Source: Symsagittifera roscoffensis (Eukaryota; Xenacoelomorpha; Acoela; Convolutidae). Taken from it: a DNA stretch of 64,000 nucleotides. This document shows, in pieces, positions 1 through 12,300 of the stretch; the stretch's first letter is position 1; each line of letters starts with the position of its first letter. The notes under the pieces are model-generated. The model worked only from the letters and a program-made list of their open reading frames with translations, was not told the origin of the DNA and did not search any database. A program made the position numbers and the translations under genes. The stretch lies in contig NC_087063.1 in assembly GCF_963678635.1 (NCBI RefSeq), forward strand, positions 37,400,759 through 37,464,758. The letters are read 5' to 3'.

Positions 1-190
1 GCATATGCCGGTGGGCACGAGACAAACCACGCCGACGGTCATAGCGAGTAAAAATGCGATATGCAAAACTCGTAGGCAAATATGGCCGACAGTGGGCAAG
101 CTATCATGCGACGACCAGTCAACTAATCAGAGATCAGATATTTGTATATGCCGACAGTCACGAGACAAACCACGCCGACGGTCAAACGTC
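1..190. repeat. Direct repeat of a 40-base GC-richer motif
   Basis: A motif built around ACGAGACAAACCACGCCGAC occurs near 16-40 and again near 158-182, each followed by GGTCA and preceded by TATGCCG. The spacing is about 142 bases. It lies directly upstream of the decayed integrase remnant and may belong to the same element. No coding support was seen. Confidence 0.55.
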
Positions 191-539
191 GCTTTCAATA
201 AATTAGTTGGAGCGATTTTTAATTGTAAACACAGTCAAACAGAACCTATTTATAATGATCAATCATTTATCATGGACAAATCAATTCGGAAAAGACAAAA
301 ATTTTCCTAAAGTCATTCTAATATAACCAGTAGTGACGAAGACGAAGTAGAAGAGTTAGTTGGAGAAGGAAACTTAAATTCAACAACCACGGAGAAGATT
401 AGCACAAAAAGTAACACTATGATATCGATGCCTTGAGATTTCCCAGGTGAAACATTTCCCCCAGTTGACCCATCTAAGATTGTTATGTCTATAGTCCCTC
501 GAAATTGCAAAATAGTCTCAAAAGCCACGGCGTTATCTG

Positions 540-1740
540 ATGAACCCGTACTATGCACAGTTTGTTAACGACTTCCACATAAGAAATAACTGTTTGTGGA
601 TGAATGGCAAAATAGTCATTCCAAAGACACTACATAAGGCAATTAACAATCGACTGCATTATTATCATCGCGGCAGGAATAGCATGTTCGCGGCGGCAAA
701 GGATATATGGTACCCATATATCCAAAGGAATATAGCTTCAATCGCGGAAAATTGTCAAGAGTGCATTCTCGCCGTTAAGAACCAAAAAAATTGTGTACTA
801 AAGGGGACTTAGTTAAAATACGCGAGCTAATAGAGTCCAATGAGGCAACACAGCTAGGTTTTTGGGGACCCATATACTACCTGAATGACTCCAAAAAAAA
901 ACGTGGTATCAGCGGCGGATCTGTTCTCTAGATGGGCATCGGCAATGGTCTGTAATGCAAATCGCTCGGACAAATATCTAAAATTTCTCAATTCCTACAT
1001 CAAAAATTATGGGGTGCTTAGGAAAATTCGCGTAGATTTCGTATTAACGAAGAAATTTAAATCGTTAAGTCGCCGAATAATGACCACCGAGCCACCGGTT
1101 GTGTTGAAAGAACGATCGGAAGTTTGAAAACTTCAATACTCACATAAGCACGGGAGGAACGCCCGGAACCCTTGGAGAAGATGGTAGAAAGAGCCCTCGG
1201 CAAAATGCGGTTTTTACCAAACCCTACTCTAAAACTAACGCCATTTGGGGCCCATCATGACAGGGAAGCCAACACTCTACTCCGAAACTTAACGAAAAAA
1301 CCGTCTCTTAGCAATTTAAACTGGTCCAATGTAAGAAAATTCAAGTATGCTTGTTTAGATGAGCAAGACCCGGATGATTCCAAATCAAGCGGATACAAAC
1401 TGAGGAGTGAGATCCGACTCTGAAAACGGAAGAAAGGCAGCTAGAAACCACCCCTTAAAACTTACCGATGAGCAAGCGACCAGGCAGGCCGATGAGCTGA
1501 AAGCATCTTTGTTCCAAGGGCCAAGGTATGAAGCCGGCCCCTCGCGGATGCTCTTTCAGCGTACTGCGAATGGTAACGTAAACAGGTATAAACTGTTAAT
1601 TACTAAAATAGTAGCTGAAAGCCCTCTTACAGTAAAAATGAGTAATGGTAGCCTGCTTAGGAAATCCAGAGTTGCGATCATGAAGTCGGGCTACCGAAAC
1701 CACCGGGTTAAAGAAGAAGCTGGCAGCGACGAGTAGGCTT
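540..1740 (+). mobile_element. Decayed Ty3/Gypsy integrase remnant
   Basis: This is a fossil of a Ty3/Gypsy-type LTR retroelement, present only as the integrase end of pol. The first piece (540-812) has the integrase zinc-binding pattern, with H-x3-H inside LHYYHRG and later C-x2-C, plus the typical W-Y-P-Y-I spacing. The next piece (about 860-1,060) resembles the start of the catalytic core. The piece at 1,407-1,736 resembles an integrase C-terminal segment (G-x-L-L-R-K-S-R). The copy is broken in several places and has no recognisable LTR pair in the window. It could have been cut by the window edge. The family call rests on the zinc-binding pattern and the order of parts. Confidence 0.6.
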
Positions 1741-2099
1741 TTTGCCAAAAACAAGAGCGAAACACAAGAGCGACAACACGAATCAGAAGATTCGGAATCG
1801 GACAGCGACGGGCAACCGCTGGCGTCAAGGCGGATTATGGAAAGTTACCGTTGTCAACGCTACCAGAGGGGCATTCCCCAATCAGTATCAGGGGGAAAGG
1901 GACGGAACGGGCGGCTACCGAGTCAGTAGTCGCCAGTCATGAGGCCACAGAAGTAAACACGGCGAGCGTAACTGCGGCAAACAGCAAAGCGATGGGGCGA
2001 ATACGGCACAAGGAAAAGCACGCAAGAACACGGACGGATACGCAGCGGAAAAAATCCAGAGGATGCTCTGGCGACGGCGCCGGCGGGAAATGAAACGAA

Positions 2100-3400
2100 G
2101 AAGCGTGCAAAAAAGCAAAGACTCGTTTCCTATTCGAGCTCTTGGGGTAAATCCCGCACAAAACTTACCTAATCCTAAATCTAGTACGCAACCGTGTATC
2201 ATTATCAAACTCAGTTCAGCAATTCCATTTGGTTTTTTTGGCCAAGTCCAGTTTAGTTGCTTCAAAAACTCTCAATCCAGTATTTAAGTTCGCCTGAATT
2301 ATAAACCCATTTCAGTTCATTTATTTTCACGAGAGGAAATGTCATAGTGCTATAATAATCATTTGAGTAGTTATTTAGTTCTTATTTAATTTCTCTTGTC
2401 AATCATTTCGGATCTATCTGGTGTTAGACATCATTGACAGGTATTGGCCTTTGGAGTGTCTGACACCTTCGGACGACCTCTGAAACATTATCTTTATTAA
2501 CTGGGATACTGTTAGGTTGTTTATATAAAATAATTTAATTCGTGTCGAAATAGCATTTTCAACAACCGCGACTAATAAACTTCTTATGCGAAGCAAGCTA
2601 TTTTGCCTGCTTTTTAGTTTTAAAAAATGCCACGCATATCTTTATCACGGTGTACATTGATTCTGCGTAGTGAGCTACTATTTTGTGAACATAATTTTTG
2701 CAGGTTGAAAGTCGGCCAAAACTTGTTTTCTTCGATATGTTTGAAGTTAATCTTATTTTCTGGGAAGTTTTGAATAATCGGATCTCGTTTTTATGCTTAC
2801 TTTTTATTGGATTGATTTTTGACGGAGTTTTGGTTTAATTTGTAAGTTCACCAACTCTGAATTTGAAAATTATCCTTTTTACTTTTGTTTTTGCTTTCGC
2901 TGAAATGGTTTTAGTTTATTTCATATTACCTTCGGCGTTCCGTCATCCGTCGTTTGCAGAGCAAAAATAAATTTTTGTGCATCAATCCGTTCTAGGAGGA
3001 GGGTGGGGGGGGGGGGGTTGGGGGCATTGGTATGTTTAAAGAGTGGGGCGTCTTCGAGTTTTAAAAGTTAAATCTTAAGAGATTGTGGCAACATTATTTT
3101 TAAGGCAATTATTGTCAGCATAGGGGCCGCTCTGTCATATATAGTTCTGAATTTCTATATAATGCCGCTGCTGCTTTTTTCTTCAGTGTTTCCTACAATT
3201 GAGATATGTGTAGAAAAACTGAGAAAAAAAAATTGTAGCTGTAGTTTTTATCAGCAGTTTTTTCAAATATATATTTTTTCTTTTAAGTGGTTTTGGTCTC
3301 ATCTTGTTTTCGATAGCTTGTCTCTATGTAAAAAGAACAGGATACAGTAGTTCGCATTATTAATTCCAAGTCACCCAAAATGGCAATTTTCAAACTTTCT
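2100..3400. other. Non-coding stretch with no recognised feature
   Basis: AT-rich sequence with short frames only. There is a G homopolymer tract at about 3,000-3,020. No gene, splice-supported exon or clear repeat boundary was recognised. Confidence 0.4.
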
Positions 3401-3419
3401 TAACGTTCTAAAAATGTTT

Positions 3420-4400
3420 ACTTCTTGTTAAAAATTTTGAAAAAACAGGCCAGAAAGGAGTTTTTATGGACTTTTTGGAAAAAATTTTTAAAAAATCGCG
3501 TTTTTTCGGAGCGCGGTCCTCTCTTAAAATTAGTATATATTGGCGCCAAAGGCGCCGTTAGAAAAAATTTAGGGTCCGTCAGCCAAAAATGGATATCTCA
3601 AAATAGTTCAAAGGAGGGACCCTTTGGGTCGGCAGGGGGTCGAATCCCTGAGGGGGGACCTGTTTTTTACCGTCCCCCTGATTTTTACGCCCCTGGTTTT
3701 TATCAAATGGCTTCATAGTTACAAAGCGAAAGGGCCAGAAATGAGCAACAAAATAGAGTCACCTGATTTCTACGTTGTTTCCCTCATTTCCATTAGATTG
3801 CCAGAGCTGCATACCTACATCTTCAATTGATTTTTTCATTTGCAGTTAAGGCTCCCTAAAAATGACTGAAATTTTCGAAAGCACGGAAACTGATGTAATT
3901 ATCGAATTTCTATTAAGTAAAATTTTTCTGTTAAACACAGAAAAAATTATGAAGTACGAGACCATAACTAGATACGAATTATCAATCAATCTTTTATCAA
4001 GTATTTTATGATGAGATGTTTTAAATAAATTTGAAATTTGAATGAAGAATACTGATTCTATAACAGTACATCAGGATTTTAACTAACAGTCGCTCTCAAC
4101 TCAAGGATTCAGCCCACTCGCCACACAAATTCAGCCCAGTCCACACAGATTCAGCCCGCTCGCTCCCTTTGTGTGGCGAGCGGGTTGAATCCCTGAGTTG
4201 AGTGCGACTGTCTGTTAAAATTCTGGTGTAGATTCTTTAGAAATCATTGTACGAAATCTATGTTTAGCTGACCGACCCTAAAAATTTTCTAAAAGCGTCT
4301 TGGGCACTAACTGATACTAATTTTGAGGGAGAGTGCAATCCAAAAAAACGTGAACTTTTGGTACAAAACTTCAACATGCTTAAAAAGTCGTTTTCAGTCT
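3420..4400. repeat. Inverted pair of a dispersed repeat
   Basis: The block around 3,515-3,590 (TTAAAATTAGTATATATTGG through TTAGGGTCCGTCAGCC) matches the reverse complement of about 4,266-4,335 with scattered differences. These look like two diverged copies of one interspersed repeat in opposite orientation, with the hairpin element at 4,068-4,228 just inside the right copy. Each arm is about 70 bases. No coding capacity is apparent. Confidence 0.6.
4068..4228. mobile_element. Hairpin MITE-like element with 60-base arms
   Basis: The left arm (4,068-4,128) and right arm (4,168-4,228) are imperfect reverse complements. Both contain CTCAACTCA, GGATTCA and CTCGCCACACAAA, and both end in TTTTAAC-type sequence. 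The loop of about 40 bases repeats the ATTCAGCCC motif. The length, foldback structure and absence of an ORF fit a miniature inverted-repeat transposon. No target duplication could be fixed because the arms extend into AT-rich flanks. Confidence 0.65.
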
Positions 4401-5674
4401 GTATTTCTTCAGACCTTTGCCTGACCGCGGAAATTTGTTCAAAATAGGAAGCTAATCGTGTTTTGGGAGAGCTCCGAAAATCAATTGTCTGATTCTGTTT
4501 CATTGCAGATAACACCTGCCATGCTGTCATGTGAGGTTGCATCGGTTGAATCTCAGGTGGGTCGTCTGAATACCCCTTCGTGAGTTCTTATTCTGCTCTC
4601 TTTTTCTCAGCAGAAAGTCAATGGACAAGAGATGCTGATGTTATAGATGGAGTTGGCAGTGCAAGTCTCGTCCCGTGCGTGAGTGAGTGGCTTGACTTGT
4701 TCGAATCTCAATTGGACCAAAGAGATCTCTTGAACTGCCTCCTCGGGTACCGCCTCAGAAGTCAATCAAGAGTCTATTGAGAATCGTGCAGAGTGCTTGA
4801 GTTTATCGGTTTGCCAACTAATAATTACAAGTTGGTACACATTAATAATTTTATGATAACTGAGTACTAACTAGCATAAAATACTATATTGAATAGTTAT
4901 GCGTATTAATGTATATATCAATCAAAATTTTGGACTGATCAAATTGACTGCTATTATCTCAAAAATCATTGGCTGGTTTGTCAAATAATTTTTATTTGTT
5001 TTCAGTTTTCTCGTCATTTCGAAAAATACTATACTATCATTCAAGTCGTCACTTCAAAAAGTTTTTCCATCACAGGTCGCCAGATTTAAAATTTTTAATA
5101 AAATATGGCCTCTTTTATCAATCTAATTAGATTGAAAGACTGTTGCAGACTATTGGACTTTTCCAAACCCCTCTATTAAATACTTTTTTATGCATTTTGG
5201 TTTGATTTTTATGTCTTACGCTCTTTTCATCAACTAGAGGTTGGCTGGCTCAATTTTGCCTTGCTTTATAGCATAAAATTTACCTGAAAACGCTTCATAT
5301 CAAACCCTTCCAATGAAATATTTGCAATTTGGAAAATCTTGTTGATAACACCGGCCAATCAGAACTAAATCAGTCTCCTTGTTAGTGCAGGAGCAGGAGC
5401 GGTGAAGCAATAAACTTTTAGGAGTACAACAGCTATTTTCTGGAATAAAAAGACAAAAAGGACGGATAATTTCTCCAATTGTAATTTGTTCAATTTATTC
5501 TCCATTTACGATTCATGAAGTATCATTGGACAACTATTTTCCAATTCCAAATTTTGCAAAAAGTTCAAGTTCACCTCATTCAACAATTTTACTACCGCAA
5601 TAAAAACTTTCAAGCTTTTTCAATTCCTTCTGGAAAAAATTCGCAAATAAAAGTTTGAGATTCTGAGTATTAAG
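4229..5674. other. Upstream region and probable 5' UTR of the Lhx1/5 gene
   Basis: No ORF or repeat is supported here. The stretch precedes the Lhx1/5 start codon. An in-frame TAA at 5,648 separates any upstream reading frame from the chosen ATG. A promoter and 5' UTR must lie here or further upstream, but I cannot place a transcription start. Confidence 0.4.
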
Positions 5675-6213
5675 ATGATTCTGAGTAACGAAGAATCTAA
5701 GTGCTCGCTTGTGGCCTCAAACTCTGCAATATATGACAACCCTTCTGATTTCTTAAGTCAAAACATACCTCTGACATCTCAGCCAAGATTCTTAGACCAC
5801 GAGAACAACCGCGTGGAAATTAATTCATCTCCAACTTCCAATTCCGGGGGATCGGTGGCAAATAACGAGAGTCCATTGTTGTCGACCGGTGGCGACGTTT
5901 TCAACACACTACTTCAATGCAATCCAGCAGCTGCAGACGACGAGAACCCAACCGGCGTGGGGGGACCCTTGGGCTTGGGACTGCACCAAAGTGGGGGACA
6001 TATGTTAATGGAGCCTGCTTCGTTCCATTTTTCACCCCAAAATGTGCAGTGTTGCGGGGGATGTGGGGAGGTGATAGTGGACAAGTACTTGATGCATGTG
6101 TTGGATAAGGCATGGCATGCCTCCTGCGTCCGTTGTTCCGACTGCACTGTGCCCTTGACGGAGAAGTGCTACTCGAGGGATGGGAGACTCTATTGCAAAC
6201 AGGACTTCTTCAG
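5675..6213 (+). CDS. Lhx1/5: Lhx1/5 exon 1: N-terminal extension and LIM1
   Basis: Encodes a low-complexity Ser/Asn/Gly-rich N-terminus, then LIM1 (CGGCGEVI through CKQDFF). The GTAAAC donor at 6,214 leaves two bases of an Arg codon, which the next exon completes to give the diagnostic FFRRF junction between LIM1 and LIM2. An alternative internal start (Met110 or Met112) would give a family-length N-terminus. Confidence 0.93.
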
Positions 6214-6931
6214 GTAAACAAAATCTCAAAAAGTAACTTGTATCAATTTCTACGCTGATTGGAAATAAACTGAAAAATCTTCAAAATGAAAATTTGCTCA
6301 AATGAGTTTTTCAACTTAGTAAAATAGGTCACGCCAGTTGGTTATCAGCAGTGAAACTTTTACGGCATCCATTTGTGGGATTTTTTACCAAAAATTTCTG
6401 TAGCACTGAAATTTGTGCCTAAATATGAAACTTTGATTATTTTCAGCGCAATAATTTGGAAATATATTGAAATTCGATCCTGTTTTGGAAATTGATTTGT
6501 GCGGTAGAAAATGCACTCTTTTGTGTATAACTGCTTCCAAACTCTAAATACGCATCTAGTTTGTGTTTATTTTCAGGCGCTTCAGTACCAAGTGTTTCGG
6601 GTGCGAGGAGGCAATCATGCCGAAGGAACTTCTGAGAAAGGTGAGGAAGCACTACTTCCACCTGGGCTGCTTCATCTGTTCCCTGTGCCACAAACAACTG
6701 GCGACAGGGGACGAACTGTACGTCACCCCCGACAACAAACTCATCTGCAGAGAAGACTTCCTCACCAATGTTGTCGTCGCCGCCACCCCCAGCTCCTCGT
6801 CATCCCCCACCAGTGCCACCGCCACCACAGGGGAAATTAAACAACCCAACGCTACTTCACCAGACGGACAACAACAGCTGATCGACCCCTCTCATTCTGC
6901 ACCAGTTGAGAAGGATGTTTTGAACAACAAT

Positions 6932-6995
<64 letters not shown>

Positions 6996-9339
6996 GATCA
7001 GCAGTGGCCACAGAAGCTCAAATCAAGTCCCCAACCCAGTTTGAAGCTCACCTGGGAACATTCCGCACAAACAGTAAGTTGAATAATTACTCGTTATAGC
7101 CTGAAGCTTTACATTGAGATTGAAATTAATAAATCATCTGAAAATAACATAAAAAGAGTAGCGGGTTGCTGAGACACTAGCACATAAAATTCGAGCACAG
7201 TTTTCATTGCAAAAAAAAAACTTTCTTCTCTTATTTATCCGATGTTAAATCGAAATGGCTAGGCGGAAAAAATGCCCTTCAGGTAGATCATTGAACAAAA
7301 TGGTCTGGCAAAAGGAAAACAGACTATTCGTCTAGTAAATGAAGTCTGAATTTTAATTGTAGACTCAATTTCATCCGCTTATCGCTGGTTTTGAGTCGGA
7401 TTATCCAAAAATGAGCTCATATATTGTACCCTACTTAAAATATTTTGAACTTTTCTCCGAGGTGCCTAACATTGAACGAAAATTCCCCTAATTCATAGAT
7501 CCGTCCAGTCACTTCGTGAATAGCTGTGACTTCGGACCCGGTTTTTAAGATTTCCGCTTTTTTGCGGGATGAATTTGAACAAACAATCGTAAAAGCAAAT
7601 TTCGATTTTTCTGCAAAATAAAAAAATTGTTAACCCAGTTTGGGCTTGAAAAGAGCACTTTAGATTAAGTTTCTGGGTCTTACTTGTACATTTTTCACGC
7701 TCAACAATATTCGATGCCTCATTGTGATAAGTAAGTTGTGGTGGCAGTTATGAATGAGTTTCTGAGCAGGGATGCATCTTAAGCAGGATTAATTTCAACC
7801 CCGACCCCCGCTTGTCACCTCACATTACCTATACCCCGGCACACATTGCGCTAGCCAGCCAGCTAATTCTACTCAATCCATACTCGTCTAATCCCCTTGC
7901 TCCAGCATAACACACAACTTATACAACTTTATCCACCTATCATGCTCAGCTAAGTATGAATGAGTGAAGTTCAGTATAAGAATAAATGTGGGGCAATGTT
8001 GCTCCAATTACCTCTTTCGGGATAATCTCATCTTATACCTGTCTGGTTAAGTCTTGCGGGATCTAGTGACAACAACTGAGCACGCTTAGTGGCCCCCGTC
8101 CCTTCCGCTCCCGCCCTCCTCCCCCAAGACCCTCTCTCTCTTCTCTTCCCGGGCCCAGATTCGTGGCCGGCCGTGCTGCCCACAGCAGCCACCTGTGCTC
8201 TTAATTGTTGATTGTTTGTTTACCTCCACTGTTTTCTACTGCTCTCTTCTGTTCTGTTTTGTTCTGATGGGGCATCATGTTGTTGTTTACTGGCATTAAA
8301 CAGGCGCAGAGCATCGTTCAATTGGCCCCCTAGGAGCACTTAGAGTGAAATATTGCCCAATTTACATTTTCATATTTTGCATAGTGCCACAGTCATAAAA
8401 AGCAAAACACCAATTGCCAATACCCTCCTGAGCAATTTAGAAAAATTGCAACTATTGTGAATCACTAGATTTTTGTGAAAAAAATGCGAGTAGATTCAAA
8501 AGTGTTACTCTTTTTTTCAGCTCGAAAAATTATTTCATCTTTCTTAAAATTATTTTAAAGACAGAGGTGAAGCAAATTTTCACACCACGTGTGATACAAT
8601 ACTAAAAAAACGGCAAGTCGAAAATTGAGAAAAAAAATTGAAAAAAAAACATCGAATAATTCTTCTTTTACATTTGTCTTGAATGTGGTTCACTATGAGG
8701 AAAAGATGCTGAGAACCACAATTGCCATTGTTAAAAAAGTATTGAAACAAAATTCGTTAATTCAGCCGACAATAGTTGGGTAGACGACCAACCGGTGAGC
8801 CCGAAAAAAAATGTCTTAGAAATTTTGAGCTACAAGTTTAGTGAAATGAAATCGAGTCATTACGAAACTATTTTAAAAGATGCTGAAAAACATTACAGGA
8901 CAAGCTTTAAATATTGATGAATTTTCAATTATTAAATAATCAAATGTCGTGTTCATACAACAGCAGTTAATTGTGAAAGCAAAAACTGGCAAAATCTGGA
9001 AATAGGGGAAAATTAAATGTGAGTTTTTGAATGTCAGTTTTGCGTATACTTTGAAGTTTATTCATGTAAATCAGATCATATAGAAAATTTTCTGTCGCAA
9101 ACTTTCAGTTTTTTAATGTTTCATTTTTCGTATCTTGATTCTAGTGAACTGCTCCGATGTATCGCAGCAAAAAACTCTGCCGCGCCCTCAGAATGATGCG
9201 TGTCATTGAAGCTTCTAAAATGTTGTTACGGGTGTTGTTTTCTGGCGGCGGCAGAGAGGTGGAGTGGAAATTGTATAGTTTTATGGCCATCCGCACCTTA
9301 GTTTTCCCGAGGGGATACCAATGAGTTAGCAGGCATGTT

Positions 9340-9370
<31 letters not shown>

Positions 9371-12300
9371 GTGGGGGATGGGGAGGGAGCTGTTGTGTGA
9401 GGGTAGGGTGCAGTGAGAGCACTTATGGTGCAGTTTAGTTTCAATTGCCACACTGCTACTGTGGTGTTGGTGTTGGGTTACCAACTCCGCTTGAACTGGA
9501 GAGATGAAAAGACACAGAACATGACAGCACAGTGGAAATTATTCAACATTTCCAATAGAAAATGCACAAATTGCTAAAATTCTGATAATTTGTCAAGTTA
9601 CATGTTTTTGTTTGTTTTTAGGAGCCAACGCAGGCAGAAAGGACACTTTTGAAGACACTTTGACTCAATCCGAGATACCACCGATCGGCGATCTTCGGAA
9701 ACAGAACCCAAATGACGCTAATGTCTCACAAGATATAAAGAGCGAGCCAATAGCAGCTTACCAGGAATCGCAAAACGCTTTTGTTTTAACCAGCCGAGCT
9801 GATTTCGGCGAGAACAACATTTTCGATCAGAACTCATTGCTCTTCTGTCGAAGCGTTATCGATCATCCTGAAAATGAGCAAAACACAGACGAAATTTTGA
9901 ACAAAAGCAGTTCAGACCACGAACTGAATGAGAGCATGACCAAAAACGACGATATCTTGAAAACCTCAACAGATGAGATGATAAAAGCGGAGATGAATAA
10001 GAAATCGAGTTGCGAAATGCCTCAGCGGAGAAGCTCACTGGGCAATGAGCCTAACAGTGTTTTAGACGGATACGGCAGCGACAATTGTGGTTACAATAGT
10101 GACGATGAAGAGAAGCTATTCGACGAACAAGACGAAGGCGCCGAGATTAGCGACGACAACAAGTCGGATTACGACGACGGCGACTTCAAAAGCTGTGCAA
10201 GTCCTAATAAGGAAGGATCGGACGAGGTAATTGGAGGGGGGCCGAAAACAAAAAGCCAAGTCGGCTCTAAGAGACGAGGACCGAGGACAACGATAAAAGC
10301 GAAGCAGCTGGAAACATTGAAAAGTGCGTTCGCTGCCACCCCGAAACCCACGCGCCATATCCGAGAACAATTAGCCCAGGAGACTGGCTTAAACATGCGA
10401 GTGATTCAAGTGAGTACAGCACTTCTACATTACACGCCTGCTATTTTGTGCTTATATTACGTCTAGTTGATCAAAAGCAACATTTATAACGGCCCATGCA
10501 CTGTGCAATAATTTTCTTCCACTCTTAGATGAGACCAAAGAAAGTGAATGAATGAAAGAGTGAAAGTTAGTTAATTAATACTGGTGCATCTAGTTATAAC
10601 GTAAATCATGAAGCTCAGCCGCGGCATAGTTGTTGATCTCCTCGGTCGACAATTACGACGTGAGGGTGGGATTAGGCTGCGCCCTATTGCGTAACAGGGG
10701 CTCTTTTGTTCATTCCGATCCACTTCATTAGTCAGATCGGAAGTGTTGCAAAATAGACAGCGAGTGTTATGTTATTGTCGGTTCAGCGGACTGATTCTTG
10801 TTTTCCAAAGTGTGTTTCCCCCATGGAGCAACCCCTCTTGTTTTCTTTTCTCGGGATACATTATTTAGGCTTCACTGGGCCGCAAAGAAGTTTGGGTTAA
10901 AAAGCTCCAATTGTCACACAGATCAGATCACCCAAAACAACCCTGTTGGTCAAAAAGCATAACGCACTACATTTATGGCGACACTTCTCCATTCAAACGG
11001 TGTCTTATTGGCTCAAGGAGATTTCGGCGAAGTCATCTTTCTAAGATCGGCAGTCCAACAAAAATTGACTTTTTCTCAGACAAATCAAATAAACGCTTGC
11101 TGGCAGAACAACAAAAACTTACAAATATACGGTGCCTTCAGCTGGAAAACAACCTTTGTTTACTATGTGATCTGGGCAATTTTGATTGTATCAAAGTTCG
11201 GTTATATCAAATTTATTGTAAGTTGTGTCATTTTCCATGAGTTGATTTAGTTTTGGTGCTCTGCCATGCATTTCAAACAGTTTTTACAGCATTTCGGACC
11301 AATAAAAAAGTTGTTCACATGAAAAAAGCTTGAACAACCTGATTTTGTTCAGCGATGAGTTGAAAATTTGTTTGGTGTTGTTGCTTTTCTTGTGAGCGTG
11401 ACTAGTATACTTCTAAGGGTGCGATTAAATCGCAGTACAGTTATTGGAGGGGGCATTAAATTGGGCTTTGGCGCAGGGGGTAAAAATGACACAAATAGAT
11501 GGCAATTGGGAGCCGAGATTTAGGTTGTAAAACGATTCCATCATTCATAAACTCCTCTCTTCTCGCCCGCGGATAGAGGCCGCGGCATGTATCACACAAC
11601 GGGCATATTACATACAATACAGTACAATGCGCAAAGAGCAAGAACAAGACTAGCCGCAACAGGGGAAAGGGATTTGCGAATGCAGAGAGTAAAGTGAGGG
11701 CGTCCAATAAAGAACGTCAACTGAGAAAAAGCCGGATTAAAAAAGACATAAAACAGCAGAAAAAGACGTATAAAAATTGAAATATTACCCAAATAAACCA
11801 AAACTTGAGAAAACTGTTTGTAGAAATCGCTACCAAAAAAAAACAAAATCCTGAATGCTATACCCTATGTATTGCGGGTCCATGTCAGCTCGCAAAATAC
11901 TTGAAAAATTCATAAAGCCAAGCTGATGTCAATTCCTAAGAATTCTTACTAAATAATTCAAGGTTGTATTTTGAGTTTTTTCAGGTTTGGTTCCAAAACA
12001 GAAGGAGTAAAGAGCGACGAATGAAACAGTTGAGTGCTCTTGGAGCCAGGAGGGCTGCATTCTTTCAGAGGAGAATCAGGGGGCCCTTCGACCCCAATCC
12101 ACACAACCAAGAATTCCTAACACCTCAAATACCCTTCTTCGCTCACCAGGGTACGAGACACATTGCGCCTTTTTACTTTCAGTTTTCAACTATACAAACA
12201 GAAAAACAATGATAGCCGGTTACGGTGCAAATAGCATAGCATGTTCCGACCATAGTCTTGAAAATAAATTTTTTTTTTCAAATTGGTGTCGTTTTTTTTC

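Noticed and set aside
5901-6229. Several frames overlapping Lhx1/5 exon 1 on both strands
   Set aside because: They are shadows of the real LIM1 reading frame and match no known family.
10911-11250. Open frames inside Lhx1/5 intron 3
   Set aside because: No recognisable domain, and the surrounding splice sites are fully explained by exons 3 and 4.
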